Shown: positions 30,595 to 40,109, numbered from the stretch's first letter. The stretch: 64,000 bases of DNA from an uncultured Stenotrophomonas sp. (GCF_913778665.1 NZ_CAJYVQ010000009.1:186001-250000); one strand, 5' to 3'. Translations and numbers: made by a program. The notes: a model not told the origin generated them from the letters alone.

Positions 30595-30654
30595 TTCCTT
30601 CCACGTACCCCTTCCACGCAACAACGACCTTCCGCGCATCGAGGCGCGTACCGC

Positions 30655-31968
30655 ATGCCGATCTCCGCAACGCCCCGTCCATCGGGTTCTTCGGGCAACG
30701 CACCTGCCGTCACCAACGGCAAGGCGCTGGCCGTGGTCACCACGATCTTCTTCATGTGGGGCTTCCTGACCTGCCTCAATGACATCCTGATCCCGCATTT
30801 GAAAGCGGTGTTCGAGCTGAACTACGCCAAGGCGATGCTGGTGCAGTTCACCTTCTTCGGCACCTATTTCCTGATGTCGCTGCCGGCCGGTCGGCTGGTG
30901 GCGGCGCTGGGTTACAAGAAGGGCATCGTGGCCGGCCTGGTGATCGCCGGCATCGGCGCGCTGGGCTTCTGGCCGGCGGCGGAACTGCGCGTGTATGGCG
31001 CCTTCCTCGGCGCACTGTTCGTGCTGGCCACCGGCATTACCGTGCTGCAGGTCGCTGCCAATCCTTACGTCGCGTTGCTGGGCCCGGAGCAGACCAGCTC
31101 CAGCCGCCTGACCCTGGCGCAGGCGCTGAACTCGCTGGGCACGGCCATCGCCCCGATCTTCGGCGGCATGCTGATCCTGTCCAACACGGTCAAGAGCGCT
31201 GACGACATCGCGGCGCTGCCGGCCGCCGAGCAGCTGGCCTACCGTGCCGCCGAGGCGCAGGCCGTGCAGGGTCCGTACGTGGGCCTGGCCGTGGCGCTGG
31301 TGCTGCTGGCGCTGTTCGTGTTCCTGTTCCGCCTGCCGGCACTGAGCGACGCCACTGAACAGGCCGACCAGGGTCACCACCACAGCTACCTGGATGCGCT
31401 GCGCAAGCGCCACCTGCTGCTGGGCGTGCTGGGCATCTTCTTCTACGTCGGTGCCGAAGTATCGATCGGCAGCTTCCTGGTCAACTACCTGTCGATGCCC
31501 AACATCGGTGGCTTCAGCGAACAGGAGGCCACCCACTACGTGTCGGCCTACTGGACGATGGCAATGATCGGCCGCTTCGCCGGCTCGGCGCTGCTGGCGC
31601 GCTTCTCGCCCAGCCGCCTGCTGGCGATCTTCGCGCTGGTCAACGTGGCACTGCTGGTCACGACGATGCTGACCTCCGGCAACATCGCGCTGTACTCGGT
31701 GGTGGCGATCGGCCTGTTCAATTCGATCATGTTCCCGACCATCTTCGCGCTGAGCATCGAGCGCCTGGGCCCGCTGACCAACAAGGGCTCCAGCCTGCTG
31801 ATCATGGCCATCGTCGGCGGTGCCGTGGTGCCGTACCTGCAGGGCGTGCTGGCCGACCACATCGGTGTGCAGGCCAGCTTCATCCTGCCGCTGCTGTGCT
31901 ACGGCTACATCATTTTCTACGGACTGGTCGGCGCACGTACGCCGGCTTCCGCAACGCAGGGAGGCTGA
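30655..31968 (+). CDS. Sugar:H+ symporter of the FHS (FucP/GluP) family
   Basis: 437 aa inner-membrane MFS protein with 12 predicted helices. 'FFMWGFLTCLNDILIPHLKAVFELNYAKAMLVQFTFFGTYF' in part, 'SLPAGRLVAALGYKKGIVAGL' and 'VLQVAANPYVALLGP' are the FHS marks. Members carry fucose, glucose, galactose or mannose. Between the LacI gene and a kinase/isomerase pair, mannose is the likely cargo. The kinase gene starts 7 nt after its stop. Confidence 0.88.
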   Translation: MPISATPRPSGSSGNAPAVTNGKALAVVTTIFFMWGFLTCLNDILIPHLKAVFELNYAKAMLVQFTFFGTYFLMSLPAGRLVAALGYKKGIVAGLVIAGIGALGFWPAAELRVYGAFLGALFVLATGITVLQVAANPYVALLGPEQTSSSRLTLAQALNSLGTAIAPIFGGMLILSNTVKSADDIAALPAAEQLAYRAAEAQAVQGPYVGLAVALVLLALFVFLFRLPALSDATEQADQGHHHSYLDALRKRHLLLGVLGIFFYVGAEVSIGSFLVNYLSMPNIGGFSEQEATHYVSAYWTMAMIGRFAGSALLARFSPSRLLAIFALVNVALLVTTMLTSGNIALYSVVAIGLFNSIMFPTIFALSIERLGPLTNKGSSLLIMAIVGGAVVPYLQGVLADHIGVQASFILPLLCYGYIIFYGLVGARTPASATQGG

Positions 31969-31975
31969 GTCCGGA

Positions 31976-32971
31976 ATGGGTCCCATCGTTTGCTTCGGCG
32001 AAATTTTGATCGATCTACTAGCGCAGCCGCCGGCCTCGGCCGACACGCCGCGCGCGTTCCTGCAGTACGCCGGCGGGGCGCCGGCCAACGTTGCGGTGGC
32101 GGCAGCGCGGCTGGGTGCGAAGACCCAGTTCGTCGGCATGCTCGGCCACGACATGTTCGGTGACTTCCTGGCCGAGAGCCTGGTCGAACACGGCGTAGGC
32201 ACGGATTACATCGTGCGTACCGATGCGGCCAAGACCGCACTGGCCTTCGTCGCGCTGGATGCCAGCGGCGAGCGCAGCTTCAGTTTCTACCGGCCGCCGG
32301 CCGCCGACCTGCTGTTCCGTGACAGCGACTTCCAGGCCGGGTGCTTCGACAGCGCGCAGTGCTTCCACGTGTGCTCCAACAGCCTGACCGAGCCGTCCAT
32401 CGCCGAGGCGACCTTCGCCGGCATGGAGCGCGCCCGTGCCGCCGGTGCGGTGGTCAGCCTGGACCTCAACCTGCGCCCGGCACTGTGGCCGGCCAACGAA
32501 GATCCGACGCCGCGCCTGTGGCAGGCGCTGCAGCGTGCCGACCTGGTCAAGCTGTCGCGCGAGGAGCTGGACTACCTGGCGGCACCGCTGGGTGCCGATG
32601 GTGAGGCAGTGGTACTGAAGCGCCTGCTGGCCGCGCAGGCACGCTGGGTCATCGTTACCGATGGTGCGGCCACGCTGCACTGGTACACGCGCGACAACCA
32701 CGGCACGGTGACCAGCTTCCGCGTAGCCACCGTCGATACCACGGCCGCTGGCGATGCCTTCGTCGGTGGCGTGCTGGTCGGACTGCTGGAGCGAGGCGGG
32801 GCGGGCGCAGGCTTTGCCGGGTTCTGCCAGGACCCGGAGGCGATCACCGCCACGCTGCGCTTCGGCGCCGCGGTCGGCGCGCTGGCTGTTACCCGCAAGG
32901 GCGCGTTCGCCGCGATGCCCTCGCTCGATGAAGTGCAGCAGCTGCTGCAGGCCCAGGACATTACCGCATGA
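31976..32971 (+). CDS. PfkB-family fructokinase/mannokinase
   Basis: 331 aa ribokinase-fold kinase. N-terminal 'IVCFGEILIDLL', 'YAGGAPANVAVAAARLG' (substrate site) and C-terminal 'VDTTAAGDAFVGG' with the catalytic Asp and anion hole. It phosphorylates fructose from the downstream mannose isomerase, or mannose itself, in the cytoplasm. GGGAGG stands 7-12 nt before ATG 31976. It overlaps the next gene by 4 nt. Codons 9-15 contain ATT, TTG and two CTA where this genome would normally use ATC/CTG; they form an operator-like sequence (separate entry). Confidence 0.88.
   Translation: MGPIVCFGEILIDLLAQPPASADTPRAFLQYAGGAPANVAVAAARLGAKTQFVGMLGHDMFGDFLAESLVEHGVGTDYIVRTDAAKTALAFVALDASGERSFSFYRPPAADLLFRDSDFQAGCFDSAQCFHVCSNSLTEPSIAEATFAGMERARAAGAVVSLDLNLRPALWPANEDPTPRLWQALQRADLVKLSREELDYLAAPLGADGEAVVLKRLLAAQARWVIVTDGAATLHWYTRDNHGTVTSFRVATVDTTAAGDAFVGGVLVGLLERGGAGAGFAGFCQDPEAITATLRFGAAVGALAVTRKGAFAAMPSLDEVQQLLQAQDITA
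32005..32018. promoter_or_regulatory. Possible intragenic LacI-type operator in the kinase gene
   Basis: TTTGATCGATCTAC matches the regulon consensus at 12 of 14 and lies about 30 nt into the coding sequence. It depends on rare codons (TTG, CTA, CTA). It could be a roadblock or auxiliary site, or chance. Confidence 0.4.
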
Positions 32972-34194
32972 GCACCTCGCCCGATTTCCGTTCGCCCGCG
33001 TTCCTGCGTGCGCATATCGCCGACACGATGGCGTTCTACCACCCGCGCTGCATCGACCCGAACGGTGGCTTCTTCCACTACTTCCGGGATGACGGCAGCA
33101 TCTACGATGCCAGCCACCGCCACCTGGTGAGCAGCACCCGTTTCGTCTTCAACTACGCGATGGCCTACCGCGAATTCGGCAACGCCGAGTACCGCGACGC
33201 GGTCGAGCACGGTGTACGTTACCTGCGCGAGATGCATCGCAATCCGGTTACCGGTGGCTATGCCTGGACCCTGCGCGACGGCAAGGTCGAGGACGACATG
33301 AACCACTGCTACGGCGTGGCGTTCGTGCTGCTGGCCTACAGCTGCGCGCTGAAGGCCGGCCTCGAGCAGGCCCGCGCATGGATGGACGAGACCTGGCAGC
33401 TTCTGGACGCGCGCTTCTGGGATCCGCAGCACGGCCTGTACAAGGACGAAGCCGACGGCCAGTGGAACTTCACCGGCTACCGTGGCCAGAACGCCAACAT
33501 GCACATGTGCGAGGCGATGCTGGCCGCGTTCGAGGCCAGCGGCGAGAAGCGCTACGTGGAGCGCGCGCTGCAGCTGGCCGACAACATGACCCGCCGCCAG
33601 GCCGCCAAGGCCGGCGGCCTGGTCTGGGAGCACTACGATTCCAACTGGGAGATCGACTGGGACTACAACCTGGACGACCCCAAGCACCTGTTCCGCCCGT
33701 GGGGCTTCCAGCCCGGCCATCAGACCGAGTGGGCCAAGCTGCTGCTGATCCTCGATCGCCACGTGCAGGCCGACTGGCTGGTGCCGACCGCGCAGCACCT
33801 GTTTGACGTGGCGGTGGCGCGCAGCTGGGATGACGCCCGCGGTGGCCTGTATTACGGCTTCGCGCCGGAAACGCGCCGGCAGCCGGGCATGGACGGCGCC
33901 CCGATCGGCGGCGACAGCTTCGTCTGCGACGATGACAAGTACTTCTGGGTGCAGGCGGAAACGCTGGCTACGGCCGCGCTGATGGCCAAGCGCACCGGCG
34001 ATGACCGCTACTGGCAGTGGTACGAGCGCATCTGGGCCTACTCGTGGGAACACTTCGTCGACCACCAGTACGGCGCCTGGTACCGCATCCTGGATGCCGA
34101 CAACCGCAAGTACAGCGACGAGAAGAGCCCGGCCGGCAAGGTGGATTACCACACCATGGGCGCGTGCTACGAAGTGTTGAACGTCGTGCGTTGA
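32968..34194 (+). CDS. AGE-family sugar isomerase (probable D-mannose isomerase)
   Basis: 408 aa, an (alpha/alpha)6-barrel of the N-acylglucosamine 2-epimerase superfamily. 'HLVSSTRFVFNYAMAYREFG' (Arg), 'MNHCYGVAFVLLAYS', 'NANMHMCEAMLAAFEASG', 'HLFRPWGFQPGHQTEWAKLL' (catalytic His) and 'DDKYFWVQAETLATAALM' are the AGE/YihS blocks. Converting mannose to fructose fits the kinase directly upstream and the mannosidases on both sides. The N-acylglucosamine epimerase reading is less likely. Four-nt ATGA overlap with the kinase. Confidence 0.87.
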   Translation: MSTSPDFRSPAFLRAHIADTMAFYHPRCIDPNGGFFHYFRDDGSIYDASHRHLVSSTRFVFNYAMAYREFGNAEYRDAVEHGVRYLREMHRNPVTGGYAWTLRDGKVEDDMNHCYGVAFVLLAYSCALKAGLEQARAWMDETWQLLDARFWDPQHGLYKDEADGQWNFTGYRGQNANMHMCEAMLAAFEASGEKRYVERALQLADNMTRRQAAKAGGLVWEHYDSNWEIDWDYNLDDPKHLFRPWGFQPGHQTEWAKLLLILDRHVQADWLVPTAQHLFDVAVARSWDDARGGLYYGFAPETRRQPGMDGAPIGGDSFVCDDDKYFWVQAETLATAALMAKRTGDDRYWQWYERIWAYSWEHFVDHQYGAWYRILDADNRKYSDEKSPAGKVDYHTMGACYEVLNVVR

Positions 34195-34198
34195 GGTT

Positions 34199-34266
34199 GG
34201 TACGCCGGGCAGGGCCCGCCGCTACCCTGAATCGGATCTGCAGGTAGCGCCGGGCCCTGCCCGGCG
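34199..34266. repeat. Inverted pair of GTAG-type REP palindromes
   Basis: Units at 34199-34226 and 34244-34266, GTAGCGCCGGGCC-type, facing each other across 17 bp between the isomerase stop and the GH2 start. They may reduce read-through into the mannosidase gene. Confidence 0.75.
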
Positions 34267-34284
34267 GAAACACAGGAGCATCCC

Positions 34285-36903
34285 GTGCATCGCCTTCCCC
34301 TCGTTGTCCGTCTGCTCCTGCTGCTGTTTGCAGCCGCCGTGTTCCCTGCGCTGGCGGCCCCGTTGCAGGCGCGCTGGGAATTCCGCATGTCGCCTGGCGA
34401 TGCGCAGGGCGCCGCTCACCCGGGCCTGCAGCAGTGGCGTGCGGCCCACGTGCCCGGCAGCGTGCACACCGATCTGCTGGCCCATGCGCTGATCCGCGAC
34501 CCGTATGTCGGTGCCGCCGAAGGCGAACTGCAATGGATCGGCCTGGCGGACTGGGAATACCGTGCGCGCTTCGACGTGGATGCCGCGACGCTGGCCAAGC
34601 CCAATGCCGAACTGCGCTTCGACGGCCTGGATACCTACGCCGAGGTCGAGCTCAACGGCAAGCCGCTGCTGCGCGCGGACAACGCACACCGCACATGGCG
34701 CGCCCGGGTCGAAGGCCGCCTGCGAGCGAAAGACAATGAACTGCAGATCGTGTTCCGTTCGCCGATCCGCACGCTGTTGCCGGGCGTGCAGGCAATGCCG
34801 CACAAGATCGCCGGCAACTACCCGTCGCCGTATGGCGACGAGCCGAAGGACGCGATGGTCGGCAACTTCGCGCGCAAGCCGGCTTACCACTTCGGCTGGG
34901 ACTGGGGCCCGCGCTATGTCACCGCCGGCGTGTGGCGCGGAGTCGAACTGCAGGCCTGGGACGCGCACCGCCTGACCGATCTGGCCGTGCGCACCGATGC
35001 ATTGAACGCGGAGCAGGCGAAGCTGGCGGTGCTGCTGCAGGTGGAGCAGGGCGCAGCGGCCGGTTCCGCGGTGCTCAATGTCGATGTGCGCGATCCACTG
35101 GGCCGCAGCGTGGCCCAGGTGCAGCGCACGGTGTTGCTGAAGCCCGGCCAGAACGCTGTCGAAGTACCGGTCGAACTGGTCAAGCCGCAGCGCTGGTGGC
35201 CGGTCGGCCACGGTGCACAGGACCGCTACACCGTGCAGGCCCGCCTGGATGATGGCACCGATGCAGCGCTGGTGCGCGAGCAGCGCATCGGCCTGCGCAC
35301 GGTTGAGCTGCGCCGCGAGAAAGACGGCAATGGAGGGCAGGGCTTCGCTTTCGTCATCAACGGCGTGGAGATCTTCGCAAAGGGTGCCAACGTCATTCCG
35401 TTTGATGCCTTCCCCGCACGCGTCGACGCCGCGCGCCTGCGCCAGGTGCTGGTGGCCGCGCGCGACGCCAACATGAACATGCTGCGCAACTGGGGCGGCG
35501 GCTACTACGAGGACGACGCGTTCTTCGACATCGCCGACGAGCTGGGCCTGCTGGTCTGGCAGGACTTCATGTTCGGCGGCGGCATGCAGCCCGGTTACGA
35601 TCCGGCGTTCCGCGCCAACGTGGTCGCCGAGGCGCGCGACAACGTGCGGCGCCTGCGGCATCACCCCAGCATCGTGCTGTGGTGTGGCAACAACGAAGAG
35701 GAAACCGCCTGGAAGGACTGGGGCCACGGCCGCGACCTGAAGGCAGCCGATCCGGCGTTCGCGGCGAAGGTCTGGCAGGGCTATGTCGATCTGTTTGGCA
35801 ACGATCTGCGCGCGGTAGTGGGCGAGGAAGGGCTGGGCGTGCCGTACTGGTCCAGTTCGCCCAGCAACGATCTGGATGAAAAGGCCAACGACTCCACCCG
35901 CGGCGACAAGCACTACTGGCAGGTCTGGGGCAATCCGGCGCTGCCGGTGCAGGCCTACCTGCGCGAGACCCCGCGCTTCATGTCCGAGTACGGCCTGCAG
36001 GCGTGGCCTTCGGTGGCGACGGTGGACCAGATCGCCACCCGCGCCGAGCAGCGCATCGACAGCCCGGTGATCCGCGCACACCAGAAATTCATGGCCGGCG
36101 AGGGCAACAGCCGCCTGCTGCATTACGTCGAACTGGGCTACGGCATGCCGAAGGACTTCGAGGACTTCGTCTACCTGAGCCAGGTGATGCAGGCCGATGG
36201 CATCGCCCTGGCCGCGCTGCATCACCGTGCCTCGCGCCCGTACACGATGGGCTCGTTGTACTGGCAGCTCAACGATGTCTGGCCGGGTGCTTCATGGTCG
36301 AGCGTGGACTACTTCGGCCGCTGGAAGGCGCTGCATTTCGCTGCACGGCGATTCTTCGCGCCGGTGACGCTGGCGGCGCTGCGCGACGAGGGCAGCACGC
36401 GGGTGCGCCTGATCAATGATGGTGCCGCGCAGGATGCACGTTGGCGGTTGCGGGTGATGGATGTGGACGGCAAGGTGCTGCGCCGTCGCGAGGACGCGGT
36501 GACGCTGACGGCGACGGGTGTTACACCAATCGGTGATTTCCGCGATGCAGAGCTGCTGGCCGGTGCCGATCCGAAGCGCACGGTGGCGGTGTTCGAGCTG
36601 CTGCAGAACGGGGCGGTGAGTGCCCGCCAGGTTGTCGGATTCGTCGAAGCCAAGGACCAGGTGCTGCCGCGGCAGAAGCTCAAGGCCACCGTGTCCATCG
36701 AAGGCGACCACTATCGACTGCGGCTGGAAAGCGCGGCTTACGTGCGCGCGGCGTGGATCGATTTCGGGGCGCTGGATGTGCAGGTCGAAGACAACCTGCT
36801 GGACCTGCTGCCGGGCGAAACCCGCGATATCGCAGTGCGTGGCCCAGTGGACCTGACCACCCTGCGCGACGCGATGAAGGTAAAGACCCTCAACGACCGT
36901 TGA
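34285..36903 (+). CDS. GH2 family beta-mannosidase, exported
   Basis: 872 aa from a GTG with ACAGGAG upstream. Signal peptide 'LLLLLFAAAVFPALAA' (~1-25). The GH2 sugar-binding jelly roll follows (~30-210), then the Ig-like domain and the TIM barrel with 'MLRNWGGGYYEDDAFFDIADELGLLVWQDFMF' in part. The acid/base Glu is in 'VLWCGNNEEE' and the nucleophile Glu in 'FMSEYGLQAWPS'. It removes the single beta-linked mannose of the N-glycan core from chitobiose, completing what GH92 starts. Last gene of the mannoside unit, behind a REP pair. No LacI-type site is seen directly upstream. Confidence 0.92.
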   Translation: MHRLPLVVRLLLLLFAAAVFPALAAPLQARWEFRMSPGDAQGAAHPGLQQWRAAHVPGSVHTDLLAHALIRDPYVGAAEGELQWIGLADWEYRARFDVDAATLAKPNAELRFDGLDTYAEVELNGKPLLRADNAHRTWRARVEGRLRAKDNELQIVFRSPIRTLLPGVQAMPHKIAGNYPSPYGDEPKDAMVGNFARKPAYHFGWDWGPRYVTAGVWRGVELQAWDAHRLTDLAVRTDALNAEQAKLAVLLQVEQGAAAGSAVLNVDVRDPLGRSVAQVQRTVLLKPGQNAVEVPVELVKPQRWWPVGHGAQDRYTVQARLDDGTDAALVREQRIGLRTVELRREKDGNGGQGFAFVINGVEIFAKGANVIPFDAFPARVDAARLRQVLVAARDANMNMLRNWGGGYYEDDAFFDIADELGLLVWQDFMFGGGMQPGYDPAFRANVVAEARDNVRRLRHHPSIVLWCGNNEEETAWKDWGHGRDLKAADPAFAAKVWQGYVDLFGNDLRAVVGEEGLGVPYWSSSPSNDLDEKANDSTRGDKHYWQVWGNPALPVQAYLRETPRFMSEYGLQAWPSVATVDQIATRAEQRIDSPVIRAHQKFMAGEGNSRLLHYVELGYGMPKDFEDFVYLSQVMQADGIALAALHHRASRPYTMGSLYWQLNDVWPGASWSSVDYFGRWKALHFAARRFFAPVTLAALRDEGSTRVRLINDGAAQDARWRLRVMDVDGKVLRRREDAVTLTATGVTPIGDFRDAELLAGADPKRTVAVFELLQNGAVSARQVVGFVEAKDQVLPRQKLKATVSIEGDHYRLRLESAAYVRAAWIDFGALDVQVEDNLLDLLPGETRDIAVRGPVDLTTLRDAMKVKTLNDR

Positions 36904-36922
36904 GGGCAGAGCGTCCTGCTCT

Positions 36923-36957
36923 GGTAGGTGCCAACGAAGGTTGGCATCTACCTTTTT
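36923..36957. terminator. Terminator between convergent beta-mannosidase and mtnC genes
   Basis: GGTAGGTGCCAAC (36923-36935) pairs with GTTGGCATCTACC (36940-36952) around GAAG, followed by TTTTT. The GTAG ends mark it as REP-derived. Confidence 0.85.
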
Positions 36958-36958
36958 G

Positions 36959-37654
36959 TTACAGCTGGATCTGCTGGAAATTCTCAACCCGCTCATGGCC
37001 GTTGGCGGCCTGGCCGATGCGCGGCATCGGGTAATCATCCAGGCGATCGATCAGGCGTGTCTGCAGCCCGGCTTCGCGGGCGGCGTCCAATTCCTCTACT
37101 ACATCGGACAGGAACAGGATTTCGCCGGCCGGCACGCCGATCGCCTGCACGATTCGGCGGTAGCTGTCGGCTTCGCGCTTGCCGCCGATCTCGGTATCGA
37201 ACCAGCCCGACACCAGCGGGCTGAGGTCACCGGCATCGCTGAAACCGAAGAACAGCTTCTGCGCCGGCACCGAACCGGAGGAGTACACGTACAGCGGCAG
37301 GCCGGCGGCATGCCAACCCTTCAGCACCGGCGCCACTTCCGGGTAGAAGTGCGCGGTGTAATCGCCACGACGGTAGCCTTCGTCCCAGATCAGGCCCTGC
37401 AGTGCCTTCAGTGCAGTGTGCTTGCGGTCCTGGTCGATCCAGCCCTGCAGCGTCTCGGCGACCAGGCTGTCCTGGCAGGCGCCGCCGATCTCGGCAGCCA
37501 CCGCATCCAGCCAGCGGCGGACTTCCGGCTGCTGGCCATGCTCGGCGACGAATGCCGGCAAGGCCTTGCGGGCATAGGGGAACAGCACGTTCTTGACGAA
37601 CGAGATACTGCTGGTGGTGCCTTCGATGTCGGTCAGGATGACGCGGGGCTGCAT
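36959..37654 (-). CDS. mtnC: Enolase-phosphatase E1 (methionine salvage)
   Basis: 231 aa HAD-family bifunctional enzyme: enolises 2,3-diketo-5-methylthiopentyl-1-phosphate and removes its phosphate to give acireductone. '[17 protein letters not shown]' carries the Asp nucleophile with Glu, '[14 protein letters not shown]' is motif II (Ser), and '[16 protein letters not shown]' the acidic motif III. It starts 3 nt after the mtnD stop. Downstream is a bidirectional terminator. Confidence 0.95.
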   Translation of the reverse strand: MQPRVILTDIEGTTSSISFVKNVLFPYARKALPAFVAEHGQQPEVRRWLDAVAAEIGGACQDSLVAETLQGWIDQDRKHTALKALQGLIWDEGYRRGDYTAHFYPEVAPVLKGWHAAGLPLYVYSSGSVPAQKLFFGFSDAGDLSPLVSGWFDTEIGGKREADSYRRIVQAIGVPAGEILFLSDVVEELDAAREAGLQTRLIDRLDDYPMPRIGQAANGHERVENFQQIQL

Positions 37655-37657
37655 GGA

Positions 37658-38215
37658 TCAGGACGCCTGGGTAGGTACGTAACGGGGGAATTTCTGCGCA
37701 ATGTCGGTACCGGTGAAGTGACCGACCCAGCCATCCGGCTCGGTGAAGAAGCGGATCGCCACGAAGCTGGGCTCATCGCCCATGTCGAACCAGTGGGTGG
37801 TGCCATCGGGCACCGCGATCAGATCGTCCTTCACGCACTCGATCTCATAGACCTTATCGCCTACGTGCAAGGTGAACAGGCCGGAGCCTGCGACGAAGAA
37901 GCGCACCTCGTCTTCCTTGTGGAAGTGCTCGTCAAGGAACTTCTTCCGCAGCTCGGCGCGGTTGGGGTTGTCCGGGGCGATCGAGGCTACGTCCACGCTC
38001 TTGAAGCCGCGTTCAGCCACCAGGCGGTCGATGTCGGCACGGTAGGCAGCGAACACTTCCTCCTGGCTGGCGCCCGGCGCAACCGGTGCGGTGGCCTGCC
38101 AGCGCTCGAAGGTGACGCCGATCTTCTGCAGTTCGGCAGTGATGATCGCGCCGTCCTGGGTGTCCAGCAGCGGCGATTCGGGGCGGGTGTCGTCGTAGAT
38201 GCGCAGTCGGCTCAT
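37658..38215 (-). CDS. mtnD: Acireductone dioxygenase
   Basis: 185 aa cupin. It oxidises acireductone to the methionine precursor 2-keto-4-methylthiobutyrate and formate (Fe form). '[14 protein letters not shown]' supplies His-x-His-x4-Glu metal ligands and '[12 protein letters not shown]' the last His. Usual length (~180 aa). It lies between mtnB and mtnC, acting after MtnC. Confidence 0.95.
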   Translation of the reverse strand: MSRLRIYDDTRPESPLLDTQDGAIITAELQKIGVTFERWQATAPVAPGASQEEVFAAYRADIDRLVAERGFKSVDVASIAPDNPNRAELRKKFLDEHFHKEDEVRFFVAGSGLFTLHVGDKVYEIECVKDDLIAVPDGTTHWFDMGDEPSFVAIRFFTEPDGWVGHFTGTDIAQKFPRYVPTQAS

Positions 38216-38307
38216 GGCGGCAGCTTGAACGTCTCGGGGGGAAGACAGGGTAGCAGGGCGGGGGCGGGGCGCAGATTCCGGATCGGCATCTGCACCTGCG
38301 CGCGGGT

Positions 38308-38949
38308 TCAGCCGCGCAGCCTGCGCAGTTCCAGCTCGCAGTGGAACAGGAATTCGAAGGCTTCCAGGTGGCGGCGGGCCTCGGCCATGTCACGGCCCCA
38401 GGCATACAGGCCGTGGCCATCGATCAGGTAACCCCACAGGTTCTGGCGGTCGAGCAGGTCATCGACCTGCTTCGAAAGCACGTTCATGTCCTGGGTGTTG
38501 GCGAACACAGGTACGTCGATGGCCATCTCGTGGGTGCTGTTGCCCGCGAAGGCTTTCAGCAGCTCGTAGCCCTCCAGGCGGATGTGGCCCTGCGGCGCGT
38601 ACAGGCGCGAGGCGATGGTCTGCACCGGCGAATGGGTATGCAGCACGCAGCCGATTTCCGGAAAGCGACGGTACAGCTGGGTGTGCAGCAGGGTCTCGGC
38701 GGAGGGGCGCAGCGGGCGACCGACAGCCAGGCCGTCGAAGTCCACGACCATGATGTCGTCCTCGATCAGCCGGCCCTTGTCCTTGCCCGAGACGGTGATC
38801 GCGGCGTGGCGGTCGTCCAGGCGGTGGGAGAAGTTGCTGCTGGTGGCCGGGGTCCAGCCGGCCTGGGCCAGTTCGCGGACGTTGTCGATCAGCAGCTGGG
38901 CCAGTTCGCCCAGGCGGGCGGAGTCGTAGGGGAAGGTGGTGGTGTCCAT
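38308..38949 (-). CDS. mtnB: Methylthioribulose-1-phosphate dehydratase
   Basis: 213 aa class II aldolase-fold enzyme giving the diketo substrate of MtnC. '[15 protein letters not shown]', '[11 protein letters not shown]', '[13 protein letters not shown]' (Zn histidines) and '[29 protein letters not shown]' are conserved. ATG 38949 or 38958 fits the family N-terminus; the longer open frame to 39153 does not. First gene of mtnBDC, with 92 nt to mtnD. mtnA and mtnP/mtnK are not in view. Confidence 0.94.
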   Translation of the reverse strand: MDTTTFPYDSARLGELAQLLIDNVRELAQAGWTPATSSNFSHRLDDRHAAITVSGKDKGRLIEDDIMVVDFDGLAVGRPLRPSAETLLHTQLYRRFPEIGCVLHTHSPVQTIASRLYAPQGHIRLEGYELLKAFAGNSTHEMAIDVPVFANTQDMNVLSKQVDDLLDRQNLWGYLIDGHGLYAWGRDMAEARRHLEAFEFLFHCELELRRLRG

Positions 38950-39200
38950 GGACGGCATTTTACGTGATCCGGCCCGATGCTGGGCCCGCGCGGCGACCGC
39001 CTGCCTGCTGCGTCGGCAGCGCGAAGCGGTGTGCTGGCAGGCGGCGCGCAGGGGTTGGATCGAGGCAAGCACAGCGCTGGCTGAATGGGGAGGGCGGCGC
39101 GCCCGCTGGAAGCGATTCCGGTCGTGGACAGCTCTCTTGCTGCGAAACATCATCGGAGTGCCGCAGAAATTCGGCGAGCGCCAAGGAAAGGAGTACTTCG

Positions 39201-39575
39201 ATGATCGCGCGCGCGATGGGGATGATGGGGGTGATTGGCATCATGCTTGCCAGCAGTGGTTGCACGATGGAGTGGGTGAAGATGGATGCGGGTGCGCGGT
39301 CATTCGGCCCCGCCCATTCGAGTTGCAAGGCGCAGGCCGACGATCATTGGCCGGTCAGGAATGAAGTGGCCACGCGCACTGTCTACGAAGACCGCAAGGT
39401 GCCTTGCAGGCTTGATGAAGTCTGCGCCATTGACGGCAAGTACAACATGGTGCCGATGCCTAAAGATGAGAGTTACATCGTGGACGTCAACGCGTCCGAC
39501 CGCAGCAGCGAGTTCAATGCCTGCATGGCCGGTGCCGGCTGGCAGCAGCAGCTCATCTGGTTCAATCGCCGCTAG
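39201..39575 (+). CDS. Small cysteine-containing lipoprotein, function unknown
   Basis: 124 aa from ATG 39201, with AAAGGAG upstream. Signal '[21 protein letters not shown]' in part, with lipobox ASSGC. The mature part has Cys spaced as in small envelope lipoproteins and ends '[18 protein letters not shown]'. I do not know the domain. The frame is open 79 codons upstream, but that part overlaps the mtnB promoter region. A decayed second copy follows at 39660. Confidence 0.72.
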   Translation: MIARAMGMMGVIGIMLASSGCTMEWVKMDAGARSFGPAHSSCKAQADDHWPVRNEVATRTVYEDRKVPCRLDEVCAIDGKYNMVPMPKDESYIVDVNASDRSSEFNACMAGAGWQQQLIWFNRR

Positions 39576-39659
39576 GCGGGGCCGGCGCAGCGGACGACAG
39601 CTGCTCGACCGGTTGCTGCTCAACGGAGTCCAGGCAACAGTGGCCAGCAAAGAATGACG

Positions 39660-39851
39660 TGGCTCTGCGGACCTTTCAGGCGTAGAGGCTGGAGACGTGC
39701 AGGGAGCAGGACAAGAACACGTACGACGTGGATGGAAAGTACAAGTCAGCGGCCGGAAATCGAGTGCGGCGCCCTGGACGTGAACCAGAGCCACTGCTGT
39801 GGCGCACACACAGGTTGGATACAGAAGACCATCTGGTTTGGTCGTAGGTGA
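39660..39851 (+). pseudogene. Decayed tandem copy of the preceding lipoprotein gene
   Basis: One frame gives 'TYDVDGKYK', matching 'VCAIDGKYN' of the intact gene. A second frame then gives 'DVNQSHCCGAHTGWIQKTIWFGRR' in part, matching '[15 protein letters not shown]' up to the same stop position. A frameshift lies between them (around 39745-39775), an in-frame stop occurs upstream, and no signal peptide remains. I read this as a tandem duplicate that has lost function. Confidence 0.68.
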
Positions 39852-39888
39852 TTCTCATCCGATAGCCGGCACATTCACGGTGCAGGTG

Positions 39889-39912
39889 ATATCCACGCAT
39901 GGCGTGGATCTA
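39889..39912. repeat. SMAG-like hairpin (GTAG on minus strand)
   Basis: ATCCACGC/GCGTGGAT arms around ATG (39891-39909) followed by CTAC. Same sequence as 26566-26584, again directly before a composite element. Confidence 0.7.
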
Positions 39913-39929
39913 CCGGACACGCCGGGAGA

Positions 39930-40101
39930 CTGTCAGGGGTGGGGAGGCATGGGTTCGCGGGGGTGTCAGCCGCATGGATGCGGCTGCCAAGCCTACATGG
40001 ACGTACTTGCGGCGTCCCCCGCGTACCCATGCCTCCCCGCCAAACCAACCCACCCGCTCTTGCCGTTGCTCCGGCGGGTGCAGGGCCGCAGGCCCTGCAC
40101 C
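39930..40101 (+). repeat. Composite structured intergenic element, copy C
   Basis: CTGTC flank, outer stem of about 25 bp (39941-39965 with 40013-40038; GGGGAGGCATGGGT pairs with ACCCATGCCTCCCC), hairpin AGCCGC-ATGGAT-GCGGCT (39968-39985), and second hairpin TAC-ATGGAC-GTA (39994-40005). A linker CGCTCTTGCCGTTGC follows, then the terminal hairpin GTGCAGGGCC/GGCCCTGCAC (40078-40100). GGA triplets at 39976 and 39999 are 20 nt apart. The terminal hairpin lies 9 bp beyond the permease stop and may end its transcript. Confidence 0.8.
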
Positions 40102-40109
40102 GCAAAACT

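Noticed and set aside
30361..32202. 613-codon open frame antisense to the symporter and kinase genes
   Set aside because: Shadow frame; both sense genes are firmly identified.
34222..36225. 667-codon open frame antisense to the beta-mannosidase
   Set aside because: Shadow frame; the sense frame carries both GH2 catalytic glutamates.
37040..37052. GCGATCGATCAGG inside mtnC as a further LacI-type operator
   Set aside because: Only the ATCGAT core matches; the flanking TTG/YAA positions do not, and it lies deep in an unrelated gene.
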